A stretch of DNA of 64,000 nucleotides from Clostridium sp. CS001 (GTDB lineage Bacteria > Bacillota > Clostridia > Clostridiales > Clostridiaceae). Below, piece by piece: positions 46,198 to 54,632 of the stretch (position 1 is the stretch's first letter; the number at the start of each line of letters is the position of its first letter). Both the position numbers and the translations under genes were made by a program. The stretch covers positions 1-64,000 of the forward strand of contig NZ_JAIZZN010000007.1 of assembly GCF_020443565.1 (NCBI RefSeq), given 5' to 3'. The notes under the pieces were generated by a model that was not told the origin of the DNA, searched no databases, and worked only from the letters and a program-made list of their open reading frames with translations.

Positions 46198-46790
46198 TAT
46201 AATAAATGTTTAAAAATAGAATTGTTACTTAATACTTTTGATGTTTTAATATATGCTATAACTTCTTTATTTAATTTAGTATAATCAACCTTATTAATCC
46301 TATTAGATTTGTAATCTTCATTATGAACTTTTAATACTTCAGAGAATTCCATTAATTCTTTTGTTAATTGTTCAAAATCTTCTTTACTTACATATCCATC
46401 ACCAGTTTGAGTTGTAACTCCAACTCCTTTTATTTCACGAGCATAAATATCTAGAATTGTTTTTATTTTGTCAAAATATAATCTAGCTTCATCATTACTA
46501 ATCATAGTCTTCGAAACTTTACTATAAGAGTTAATTATATTGTTTAGATATATTGATATTTCAAAGCAATGATAATAGTTTTGGGATAAATTTTCATAAT
46601 CTAGTCTTTTAATTTTTAATAAGTTTGTAGCCTGATCAAGATATACAGTATTCAGACCTAGCTCATTTTTAACAAAAGCATTTAAATACTTTTTATTTGA
46701 AATATAATTGTTAAATAATAAAAAATTTAAAATTGTAGATAAAATAAGAATATATAGTACTATATTTTTCTTTGAAAACTTAATTTTCAT
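46197..46790 (-). CDS. Small membrane-anchored protein of unknown function
   Basis: A 197-residue protein with one N-terminal membrane helix (KKNIVLYILILSTILNFLLF) and an otherwise helical, charged extracytoplasmic domain. No recognised family. ATG 46790 follows GGAGG. Convergent with the secreted protein gene and possibly an immunity or accessory factor for it, which is speculation from position. 46791-47318 shows no gene; AAACAAATAAATA lies at 47028. Confidence 0.65.
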   Translation of the reverse strand: MKIKFSKKNIVLYILILSTILNFLLFNNYISNKKYLNAFVKNELGLNTVYLDQATNLLKIKRLDYENLSQNYYHCFEISIYLNNIINSYSKVSKTMISNDEARLYFDKIKTILDIYAREIKGVGVTTQTGDGYVSKEDFEQLTKELMEFSEVLKVHNEDYKSNRINKVDYTKLNKEVIAYIKTSKVLSNNSIFKHLL

Positions 46791-47318
46791 ACTTTAATAA
46801 AACCTCCATTCTAAATTTATTTAGGGAAAATTAGTTTAACTCTGGATCTATTCGCATTGATTCATAAAAAGGATAATAACAATTATAGTATCTTTAATTA
46901 GTACTTATCTAAAAGTTAATTTTCCTAAAATAACTTTTGCTAAATTAAATAGTTAAGCAAGCAAATAATGTAAGTTTATTATCTATATAATAACATGTTA
47001 TTAATAATAATTAAATAAAGAAAAAAGAAACAAATAAATAAGTGATATATAACTTATTTAAAATCATTATAGTTATGTTTTATATGACAAATCTTTTCTA
47101 TATTGAAATTAACTAAACTGGTACATTTAATAATTACTATAGTAATACTACCAGCTTAAGTTTATCTAAATGTTATTAGCAAGGATATATCTCTAGTTAT
47201 CCCCTATGAAGTTGTGGAAGCAGGCTCAGGCTAGCGCCCTCGCAAAGACCCCATAGCCATCAACCTAACAAAACCATTAAATGTAAATGATCCAACATTT
47301 CAATTTACCAACCTATAT

Positions 47319-47574
47319 GGGGTCTAGCCAACATTTCTCTGAATAACACCAACAGCAATAAAAACAACTTTAAATCAAGCAATATCAACACTTCTACAAT
47401 TCTAATATATATTTGTTTTAATCTTAAACCAAATAACTCTACGCAAAGGTAGGACTTTACGTAGAGTTAAAAACCCTATGAAATTGCGTTTGTAAAGTAT
47501 AAAGTACATATACCTTTATGTAGATGTTTTAAGGTTCCTACTAGTGTGATTCAGACTTATGTTGGCGAGACCCC
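47319..47574. mobile_element. Miniature Tn3-type element flanked by inverted repeats
   Basis: GGGGTCTAGCCAACATTTCT at 47319 and, inverted, ATGTTGGCGAGACCCC ending at 47574 enclose about 220 bases with no transposase gene. Both ends match the Tn3-type end at 33232. Flanking 5-mers (TATAT, TATTG) do not match, so the insertion is old or rearranged. The right end may also be the distal end of the 14.3-kb segment that begins at 33232. Confidence 0.6.
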
Positions 47575-47670
47575 TATTGGAACAATTAGTATAAAAAAAT
47601 ATAATACATATTGCTAATGGTATAAGTTTTTTAAAATTATCTAATTTTAGTAAATGAAAAAGAAACTTTA

Positions 47671-48076
47671 GACAACCTTACTCACTGTTTACAAGTCAAA
47701 TAATCTATTAAGATACCGTAACATCACCTTTTCTATTAAGTCTCCTCAGCAGTCAGTAAACTAGTCTAAAGTAAATAAATCACCCAACCCTCAATGGCGT
47801 CAGGGAAATTCTCTGGGGTCTTTTTCCGGGTATTCCTCACAAGGAGTCGCAGTCAAAGGCATGTCCACATTTGAAATTCTCCTTCATCCTTCATCCCTCA
47901 TTCTTCATACGAATTTCAAATGTGATACAAGCTCTTTCACTGCTCCTGGTTCAAAAGGAAGATTTGGACAATCTTACTCACTGCTCAAAGGTAAAGTAAT
48001 CTATTTAGGTACAGCACATATATCTTTCTATTTAATCTCATCAGCAGTCAGTAAACTTGTCCAAAGCAAAAAAATA
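47671..48076. repeat. Duplicated ~110-base segment
   Basis: The segment from 47671 (GACAACCTTACTCACTG ... CAGCAGTCAGTAAACT) recurs imperfectly from 47967 (GACAATCTTACTCACTG ... CAGCAGTCAGTAAACT). Between the copies, CACATTTGAAATTC (47866) and GAATTTCAAATGTG (47911) form a 14-base inverted repeat around a TTCATCC-rich loop. No coding potential seen. A strong hairpin AACAAGTGCT...AGCACTTGTT follows at 48098-48131. Confidence 0.6.
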
Positions 48077-48282
48077 ACTCCCCCTTCCCCCAGGGGTAAC
48101 AAGTGCTACTGCAATGCAGCAGCACTTGTTTTCTTCTTTCCTTTATCAATATTAAAGAAATCAACATGTTTGCAGGTACTGTGGTATTAGTTATATTTTA
48201 AAGTTAAGTAGTTACTTATAAATATTTAATCTGGCATTTTTATTAGATAATATATTAAATCATCACCTGCGATGCTGCAATA

Positions 48283-48391
48283 TTAACAACTTTGGAAGCA
48301 GATTTAGACTGCTACCAAAGTAATTATTCTAGGCTGGGCAACTTCCACTTATAGAAGATGGCAGACTTGAAGCTTCCAAAATGTTGTTAAA
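48283..48391. repeat. Repeat copy B with inverted ends
   Basis: TTAACAACTTTGGAAGC (48283-48299) and GCTTCCAAAATGTTGTTAA (48372-48390) are inverted ends differing by two inserted bases. The right-hand 65 bases (48327-48391) repeat the segment at 11962-12026. The ~109-base unit could be a miniature mobile element or a structured RNA. Confidence 0.5.
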
Positions 48392-48649
48392 GTAAGTTTA
48401 GATTTAGTTTTTAATAATGAAGAATTTACTTTGGGATTACTTCTAGTATACTGATTTTCCATAGGATAACCGGTTTTTATTGTTTGGGAAATAAAGACAG
48501 TGTAGTAGTTGTTTTGAGTGTTTAAGTTTCATGCAGCAGCTAACGGTTTTCTCATAAAATAGCTGCTCTTAGGTTTTGACTAATGATTTAGTTTTAGATT
48601 CGCTATTTTAATGAAAACTCGAGCTTTATTATGTGCATAGTCGTAGGTT

Positions 48650-49020
48650 TTTACCATAAGTGGTCTTGCTAGGGGAGGACGCTGGGGTCCTCGGGAGGTC
48701 TAAGTACGCATATATAGTTTAAGCAAATAGTCGAATCTAAAAACGCACATCGCCGGTGGACAAGCCCAGGGCTAGTCCACCTTGAACAAGTTGTGATGAA
48801 CCTACAACTTGCACAAGGTGGCTGGGTCTTAAAATATACGTACGTAGCATTTCATATATGCTGCACATTCTACAAATGTTAGTTGGTAGGGTCATTCCTC
48901 ACGGGGCCTGTGGAACGTCGCAAACCATAAGCTTAACTGACATTGAAACGATCAGTTAAGCTAAAGTTTTCGACATTCCATATCGGGGTGGGGCTCTGGA
49001 GTCTTTTGTAATGCGTAAGT
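48650..49020. other. Highly structured gene-free segment
   Basis: Several GC-rich hairpins stand out from the AT-rich background. GGTGGAC...GTCCACC (48755-48781) encloses GCCC/GGGC. CCACCTTG-CAAGTTGT (48777-48794) pairs with ACAACTTG-CAAGGTGG (48804-48821). GCTTAACTGA/TCAGTTAAGC (48931-48961) sits inside TGGAA...TTCCA. The first two share CCACC, so they exclude each other. It could be an origin or regulatory RNA for the replication module that follows, but this is not established. Confidence 0.45.
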
Positions 49021-49265
49021 TTCATATATGTATTAAGTTTTATATTTTATTGAATTTGAATCTTCTCTAGCGCCCTCGCCTATCGGGTCGGACAAGTAAA
49101 TGTTTATGATATTTCATATGAAGATAGATCAATACTTTTTTATAATAAGGGAAGTTTAGTTATTTTTATCAACGGCAAGTATAAATTTTATAATTAATAA
49201 CCGCGCCCTTCACTACGCTTCGGGCAATGGCTAACAAACTAACACGAAGCAGTATACTCTATAAA

Positions 49266-49495
49266 CACAGGGTTTATGAGGTGTTGATGAGTAACTATAA
49301 ATAAACACTATTTAATAGTATTAATTTAGCAACTACAAAACAACACCTAAGTAACACTAATAAAATACTATAAAAAATTAAATTTCAAATTTAAAAAATA
49401 TAATAAGAATACATAATGTTTTAATTCTAAATTTTATGATATCATTGTGAGTAATTATAAAGTGTTTATAAGGTGTTACATATAGGGAGGGGTAG
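49266..49495 (+). promoter_or_regulatory. Repeat-bearing region upstream of the 49500 gene
   Basis: GTTTATGAGGTGTT with GAGTAACTATAAA near 49268-49302 recurs as GAGTAATTATAAA and GTTTATAAGGTGTT directly before the gene (about 49449-49477). Duplicated motifs around a gene start suggest autoregulation or replication control. Confidence 0.4.
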
Positions 49496-49499
49496 GACT

Positions 49500-50171
49500 G
49501 TGAGCAAATCCAAAAAATTAGATTTACCTATTGAAAAATTAATAGAAATAGCAAAGGCTCTTAATAAAAATATTATAGCCAATAAAAGCAGGGGTAAAGA
49601 AGAGAAAGTTTCAACAGATAAATTTATAAAAGATAGGTTTGATATAAATAGAAAAGATTATATAGAAACAACTAAGGGTACAGGTATAGGATATAATAAG
49701 TCTACTTTCTTATATGATATTATTGAAATAAAAGAGGAAAAAGATCAGATAACACTTATTAAAAATAAAGATGTTGAGCAACTGTTACCAATTAATTATC
49801 AAGAAACATTTATTGATAAACTACAAAGTAGCACTAAAGTAACACCGGTTGAAGAGCATAGCAATAACACTACAATGGTACTTAAAACAGAAGTAGTAGA
49901 TGCAGTTAAAGCTACTATAAAAATGGAGTATCCTGAAATTGAAGATATGATTAAATGGTATAGGACTCAGAAAGCTGATGAAAATATAATAGAAGTTCCA
50001 GAAGTAGATCTTAATAATTCCATGCTTAAAGGTGAAGTTATAAGCAGAAGTATTAAAACTTATAAAGCTGCACTTGATGAATTCGTTGAATTCTGTAAGA
50101 GTAGAAAAGAAACACAGAAGGATCTTATAGCACTTGCTTTAGTAGAATTTGTAAATAAATACAAAAGATAA
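49500..50171 (+). CDS. Hypothetical plasmid protein, possible replication or copy control
   Basis: About 223 residues. The start is LPIEKLIEIAKALNKN, the middle is charged, and the C-terminus is a helical bundle (SRSIKTYKAALDEFVEFCKS, DLIALALVEFVNKYKR). No family recognised. GTG 49500 follows GGGAGGGG; an earlier GTG at 49473 lies ahead of that site. It is preceded by duplicated motifs and followed by the primase-like Rep gene on the same strand. That position fits a repressor or accessory replication protein. Confidence 0.6.
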   Translation: MSKSKKLDLPIEKLIEIAKALNKNIIANKSRGKEEKVSTDKFIKDRFDINRKDYIETTKGTGIGYNKSTFLYDIIEIKEEKDQITLIKNKDVEQLLPINYQETFIDKLQSSTKVTPVEEHSNNTTMVLKTEVVDAVKATIKMEYPEIEDMIKWYRTQKADENIIEVPEVDLNNSMLKGEVISRSIKTYKAALDEFVEFCKSRKETQKDLIALALVEFVNKYKR

Positions 50172-50305
50172 TTTCATAAGAAATAAAAAACATGGCTAGA
50201 TATTATAAAAACTTGAAATATTAGGCAATACATAGTAATATTAAAACAGATAAAATTACAATAAACAAAATAAAATTACAAATATTTACATATAAAAAAT
50301 AATCA

Positions 50306-50394
50306 GGTTTTATATATATCCAAAAAATAAAACAACTCTTGAATGTACAAAGTTTGGAAGACTTCATTCAAGAGTTTCATAAAACCGGATATAT
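50306..50394 (+). promoter_or_regulatory. Hairpin with crossing flanks upstream of the Rep gene
   Basis: AACTCTTGAATG (50334-50345) and CATTCAAGAGTT (50365-50376) form a perfect 12-base stem. Outside it, GGTTTTAT-ATATATCC (50306-50321) and ATAAAACC-GGATATAT (50379-50394) carry two pairs of complementary 8-mers in crossed order, as in a pseudoknot. It may be a control RNA or an origin structure. Nothing else is seen in 50172-50568. Confidence 0.45.
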
Positions 50395-50568
50395 TCCCCA
50401 AATAGGAGAATTTCTTCTACAAATAAGAGAATTATATCTTTTAAATATTATATTTAGTTTAATATAGTTATTGATAATAGTCAATATGCGTGTAGATTAA
50501 ATAAAGTATTTAATAGGTATAATGCAGCACTCTTTATTTGGGTTAATAAAAAACAGGAGGGCTTTTTT

Positions 50569-52056
50569 ATGCTGGCAGAAAAAAGACAGATTGATGATCT
50601 AAGCGAGATCATAAGAAATTTAACTATAGTGCCAGTAGAAGCCGTGATTGATATTGCGCAAGTATCGCAGGCACAAATGCAAATAGATCTTTTACATGAA
50701 AATGATGATGGATATATAACTATAGCCCTTAAAAAAGATAATACCTGGAGGCAGCATCACTACAAAGTGGACGAGCTTAAAGAAAACATAGACAAGGTTA
50801 TAAGCATAGACAATGCAAATATATATTTAAGTCCCAATTCTTTTTATAAGCCTACGAGGCGAATAGAAAATATAAGAAAATTAAATTCACTATTTATAGA
50901 TTTAGACTATTACACACTTGAAGAGTATAAAGGTTTAACAGCAGATCAGATTATATGGCTACTTGAGAAAGATTATTTTAAAAGATCTGTTCCACCACCT
51001 AGTTTTATAGTTATCTCAGGGCAAGGAATGGTTATTTATTGGCTTATAAATCCGGTGCCGCATATGGCACTTTCTCTTTGGAACGCAACGCAGAAATTCT
51101 TTTTGCAGAGATTAAAAGAAATAGGCGCTGATGCTAAATCAATTGATGCAGCTAGAGTATCCAGGCTCTCAGGAACTATTAATCAAAAGAATGGACAAGC
51201 AGCTAAAATATTAGTTTTTAATGAAGAAAGATATGATCTTCGTGATATTCAAGAGAATTATCTTCCCGAGCTAAATGGTTATGTCAAAAATCCAGGTGTA
51301 AAGAAACCTGGAAAAAAATCAAAGGTTGTAAAATTATATAATCTTTATAGTCTTCACCACGCAAGGCTAATGGATCTTGTAGAGCTTCAGACCTTTAGAA
51401 AAGGATACTGCAGGGATGAAAAAGGAAACTTAGTAGAAAAAGGCCAAAGAGAGCTAATGTGTTTTTTATATAGATACTGGGCATGTTGCTTTAGTAGTGA
51501 CCTTAATAAGGCTTTAGAGGACACTTTAGAGTTTAATAAGGGATTTATATGCTCATTACCTGAAAGTGAGGTTAGAAGCCAAACTAACCAGGCAGAAAAA
51601 GCATATAAGGCGTGGATGGAGAATGTATTCGAGAATAAAGAAAAAGAAGATGTTGTAGAGCAATTAAAAATTGAAATTGGACAGGGCTATGATAAAAAGA
51701 AAAACAGGTCTGGATATAAATATAAGGGTTATAACTATAAAAATACAACACTTATAGGCCTTTTAAATATTCTTGAAGAAGAAATGAGGCATCTTAAGAC
51801 TATTATTAATAAGAATGAGATTAAGAGAAGAAATAATAATAGTCATAAGGTTAAAAGAAGAGATGAGGAGGGGCTAACTAAAAGACAACTAGAAAAGTTA
51901 GAGAATATAAGAGAAGTAAAAGAACTTAAAGATAAAGGATTAAGTCAAAATGAAATTGCTAGAATGCTAAATATAGGGATTTCTACAGTTAAGAGATATT
52001 ACAAGGAAATAAAGGAAGATTTTCAAAATAGTTTGGTATCACGAAACGTCCTATAA
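50569..52056 (+). CDS. Primase-like plasmid replication protein
   Basis: A 495-residue protein. The N-terminal ~230 residues resemble archaeo-eukaryotic primase-type Rep proteins of clostridial plasmids: LNSLFIDLDYYTLEEY (acidic DxD pair), PPPSFIVISGQGMVIYWLI and AARVSRLSGTINQKNG. A helical middle follows. A helix-turn-helix near the C-terminus (LSQNEIARMLNIGISTVKRY) would bind DNA. ATG 50569 follows AACAGGAGG. It is probably the replication protein of the larger plasmid, separate from the Rep_3 replicon at 39.9 kb. Confidence 0.78.
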   Translation: MLAEKRQIDDLSEIIRNLTIVPVEAVIDIAQVSQAQMQIDLLHENDDGYITIALKKDNTWRQHHYKVDELKENIDKVISIDNANIYLSPNSFYKPTRRIENIRKLNSLFIDLDYYTLEEYKGLTADQIIWLLEKDYFKRSVPPPSFIVISGQGMVIYWLINPVPHMALSLWNATQKFFLQRLKEIGADAKSIDAARVSRLSGTINQKNGQAAKILVFNEERYDLRDIQENYLPELNGYVKNPGVKKPGKKSKVVKLYNLYSLHHARLMDLVELQTFRKGYCRDEKGNLVEKGQRELMCFLYRYWACCFSSDLNKALEDTLEFNKGFICSLPESEVRSQTNQAEKAYKAWMENVFENKEKEDVVEQLKIEIGQGYDKKKNRSGYKYKGYNYKNTTLIGLLNILEEEMRHLKTIINKNEIKRRNNNSHKVKRRDEEGLTKRQLEKLENIREVKELKDKGLSQNEIARMLNIGISTVKRYYKEIKEDFQNSLVSRNVL

Positions 52057-52399
52057 AATTATGGGTGTAACCTGGCTCCCTTTTTTATTTTTTCTGTGGG
52101 ATCCTCTCAGGGTCTTTTTGGTTATATACATATGGTTGGTACAAAAATAACACTGATACTTATTATAAGGTGAATTGCTAACAGTATAGAATTGATATTA
52201 ACAATTTAAAAATATAAACTAAAAAGTATGATAATAATAGAATTTGGGAGTTAAATTCATTATATGAACAGATATGAATGAATTTAACCAAACATAAGGG
52301 TGTAATTTCTTTATTTTTTGCGTATACTAATATTAATAGAACCCACCACGCCTCTTTACAATGCGCACCAGGTGGGACATTTTATTTGTGGGTGATATA
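52057..52399. other. Gene-free spacer
   Basis: Beyond the Rep stop there is CTGGCTCCCTTTTTTATTTTTT, a weak terminator, and a small inverted repeat CCCACC...GGTGGG (about 52341-52377) just before the Abi_2 gene. No frame is convincing. Confidence 0.4.
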
Positions 52400-53284
52400 A
52401 TGAATAATATAATTTATAGCAAGACCCCTACAACTTTTGAAGAGCAGATAAAGATATTAAGAAGTAGAAATCTCATTATTAATGATGAAAATAGTGCAAT
52501 TGATATATTAAGTAGAGTTAATTATTATAGGCTAAGTGCTTATATGTTAACATTTAAGTCAGAAGATATGTTTTTTAATGATACTACAATAGAAAATATA
52601 TATAATACTTATTGCTTTGATAAAAAATTTAGAAATTTGTTGGTTGGGGTATTAGAAAGTATAGAAATTGAATTTAGGACACATATTGCATATCATATAG
52701 CGCATAAATATGGAGCTCTAGGTCACTTAGATTATAATAATTTTATTAAAGCCCATTTTCATGAGAAATATGTTAGTACAATAGAAAGTGAAATTGATAG
52801 AAATAGAGAAGATCTATTTGTAATACATCACAAGACTAAATATAATGGACAGGTCCCGGTTTGGGTAGTAATGGAGATTACTACCTTTGGCACACTCTCA
52901 ATGTTTTTTAATAATTTAAAAATTGAGGATAAAAAAGCAATAGGTTTAATGTGTGGCGATATACATTATTCATTACTTACAAGTTGGCTAAAGTCATTAT
53001 CTCATATTAGAAATGTATGTGCTCATTATAATAGAGTTTATAATAAAAGATTTAATATTAAACCCGTAATTCCTAAGAAGTATGAGGAATATCAAATAGA
53101 TAATGAAAGAATATTTGCGTTCATTTTAGTCATAAAACATAGTATACAGAATAAAAATGAATGGGATAGTTTTTTGATAAATTTAAAAGCATTGATAGAT
53201 CAATACGAAATAATAAATTTAAGTTTAATAGGATTTCCAATTAATTGGTATGAAATATTAGTTAATAACACAGTACATAAATGA
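52400..53284 (+). CDS. Abi_2 (AbiD/AbiF) abortive-infection family protein
   Basis: A protein of about 294 residues. Family landmarks: KTPTTFEEQIKILRSRNL, ILSRVNYYRLSAYML, VGVLESIEIEFRTHIAYHIA and PVWVVMEITTFGTLSMFF. The HEPN-type signature IRNVCAHYNRVYN near the C-terminus gives R-X4-H. Abi_2 proteins block phage growth, probably as RNases. ATG 52400 follows GGGTGAT; the longer frame to 52361 is not supported by a site. It has its own terminator and is the first gene of the right-hand defence-like island. Confidence 0.9.
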   Translation: MNNIIYSKTPTTFEEQIKILRSRNLIINDENSAIDILSRVNYYRLSAYMLTFKSEDMFFNDTTIENIYNTYCFDKKFRNLLVGVLESIEIEFRTHIAYHIAHKYGALGHLDYNNFIKAHFHEKYVSTIESEIDRNREDLFVIHHKTKYNGQVPVWVVMEITTFGTLSMFFNNLKIEDKKAIGLMCGDIHYSLLTSWLKSLSHIRNVCAHYNRVYNKRFNIKPVIPKKYEEYQIDNERIFAFILVIKHSIQNKNEWDSFLINLKALIDQYEIINLSLIGFPINWYEILVNNTVHK

Positions 53285-53315
53285 ACTACTTATAAAACAA
53301 ATGGTATTTAGCATG

Positions 53316-53362
53316 AAAAGTCTTCAATCCTTAAAAGGTTTTAAATGGGTTGAAGACTTTTT
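53316..53362 (+). terminator. Terminator after the Abi_2 gene
   Basis: AAAAGTCTTCAATCC pairs with GGGTTGAAGACTTTTT, with a T-rich tail. Confidence 0.85.
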
Positions 53363-53396
53363 ATATTTTTATATGGTTTTAAATTTAAAATTGACA

Positions 53397-53460
53397 TTAC
53401 ATCATATTTGATGTAATATTTTAATGTAATGATATACACTAAATTTGATGTATATCATTA
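53397..53460 (+). promoter_or_regulatory. Two palindromic operators of the toxin-antitoxin pair
   Basis: TTACATCATATTTGATGTAA (53397-53416) is a perfect palindrome. TAATGATATACA and TGTATATCATTA (53428-53460) form a second, wider one. Both include a TTTGATGTA-type half site and flank the toxin promoter region, as expected for autoregulation by the antitoxin complex. Confidence 0.65.
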
Positions 53461-53497
53461 TATTAATAAGATAATAATATAAAGAAAGGAAGGTACG

Positions 53498-53842
53498 ATG
53501 GACGTTTATACTTATACCACAAAAGGGGATAAAGATCTGATTTACGATTATATCAATAACTTACCTATGGAAGGTCAAGCTGTTGCATTAAATATAATCG
53601 CTAAAATAGAAAGAGATGGACACGGGGCGTTAGAGATTTTAAATACAAGGCAATTAAAAAATAAACTATGGGAGATTAAGTTTAGTCAAAATAGGTTAAT
53701 GTATGTAATTGCTGATGAAAACAGTATGTATATCCTTCATGCTTGTAAAAAGCAAAAGGGAAAAGCAGAACAGTTTGAACTAAGTAAGGCGATAAAAAGA
53801 GCAAAAAAACTTGGTGAAGATTTAAATAAAAGTTTTGTATAA
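53498..53842 (+). CDS. higB: HigB/RelE-type toxin (phage Gp49-like)
   Basis: A 114-residue protein of the RelE/HigB superfamily: DVYTYTTKGDKDLIYDYINN, ALEILNTRQLKNKLWEIKFS, QNRLMYVIADENSMYILHAC and KKQKGKAEQFELSKAIKRAK. These toxins cut mRNA at the ribosome. The HTH antitoxin gene follows 131 bases later: the toxin-first order of HigBA systems. ATG 53498 follows GGAAGG. The gap holds no third gene. Confidence 0.88.
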   Translation: MDVYTYTTKGDKDLIYDYINNLPMEGQAVALNIIAKIERDGHGALEILNTRQLKNKLWEIKFSQNRLMYVIADENSMYILHACKKQKGKAEQFELSKAIKRAKKLGEDLNKSFV

Positions 53843-53973
53843 GGATGCCCCTCCTTATACAAAACAATCCCCTTATTAAAAAGTATAAAGTGCACTCAAA
53901 ATATCTTTCATGTAGTAATAAACAAAATAAACATCAGGCATGTTTCAAAAAAAATTATAAGGAGGTGTTCTAA

Positions 53974-54285
53974 ATGGGATTTCATAAAGTTAATCCAAAT
54001 GATGAAATACAAAAGGCCATAGACAATAACAGTGAGTTAGACGCTCATATTAAAGAAGCGGATGCACAGTATGAATTAATTAAACGGTTAGTTGAATTTA
54101 GAAAAGATATAGGATTAACTCAAAGCGAAGTTTCCAAAAAGAGTGGGTTGACTCAACAAATGATATCTAGAATAGAGAAATTAGATAATTCACCAACATT
54201 GGATAATTTCATTAAGTATGTAGTGGCATTAGGATTAATTATAAAATTAGATAAAATTAATGATGAACGATTATGCTCAGGTTAG
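53974..54285 (+). CDS. higA: HigA-type HTH antitoxin
   Basis: A 103-residue protein with a charged N-terminal helix and a C-terminal XRE/Cro fold: EFRKDIGLTQSEVSKKSGLT, then QQMISRIEKLDNSPTLDNFI. It would neutralise the toxin and bind the palindromes upstream. ATG 53974 follows AAGGAGGTG, a much stronger site than the toxin's, which favours antitoxin excess. Confidence 0.88.
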   Translation: MGFHKVNPNDEIQKAIDNNSELDAHIKEADAQYELIKRLVEFRKDIGLTQSEVSKKSGLTQQMISRIEKLDNSPTLDNFIKYVVALGLIIKLDKINDERLCSG

Positions 54286-54320
54286 TACAATGTAAAATAA
54301 ATTAAAATTATTTTATTAAT

Positions 54321-54362
54321 AACAAAACAGGAGAGAGGAGATATCATCTCTCCTGTTTTGTT
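54321..54362 (+). terminator. Terminator of the toxin-antitoxin operon
   Basis: AACAAAACAGGAGAGA pairs with TCTCTCCTGTTTTGTT. The following stretch to 54632 has no gene. Confidence 0.8.
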
Positions 54363-54632
54363 ATTTGTTTAGATAATTGGAAATATCCTTGTAAATGTTA
54401 CATAGTCTACTCCAGTTTTTCGGTTTAATATTATAATTATAACTAAAATATTAAAAACTATAACCTATTATAAAATATTATCCCAAACAAAATGTTAAAT
54501 TTGATATTATGTAATAAAACTTGCATATTACTATATGGAATGGTATAAAATATATAAGAAGAGTTTGCAATAGGTTATAAACTATTGCGTAATACATATT
54601 TATATAACCCCAAAAAGTATAGGAGGTCTAAA

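Noticed and set aside
47861-48190. Open frame of 109 codons on the plus strand
   Set aside because: It spans an inverted repeat and a duplicated noncoding tract, has no ribosome binding site and no protein-like pattern.
48650-49020. Group II or group I intron
   Set aside because: The hairpins are strong but I find no intron catalytic domain V motif, no reverse transcriptase or homing gene in the segment.
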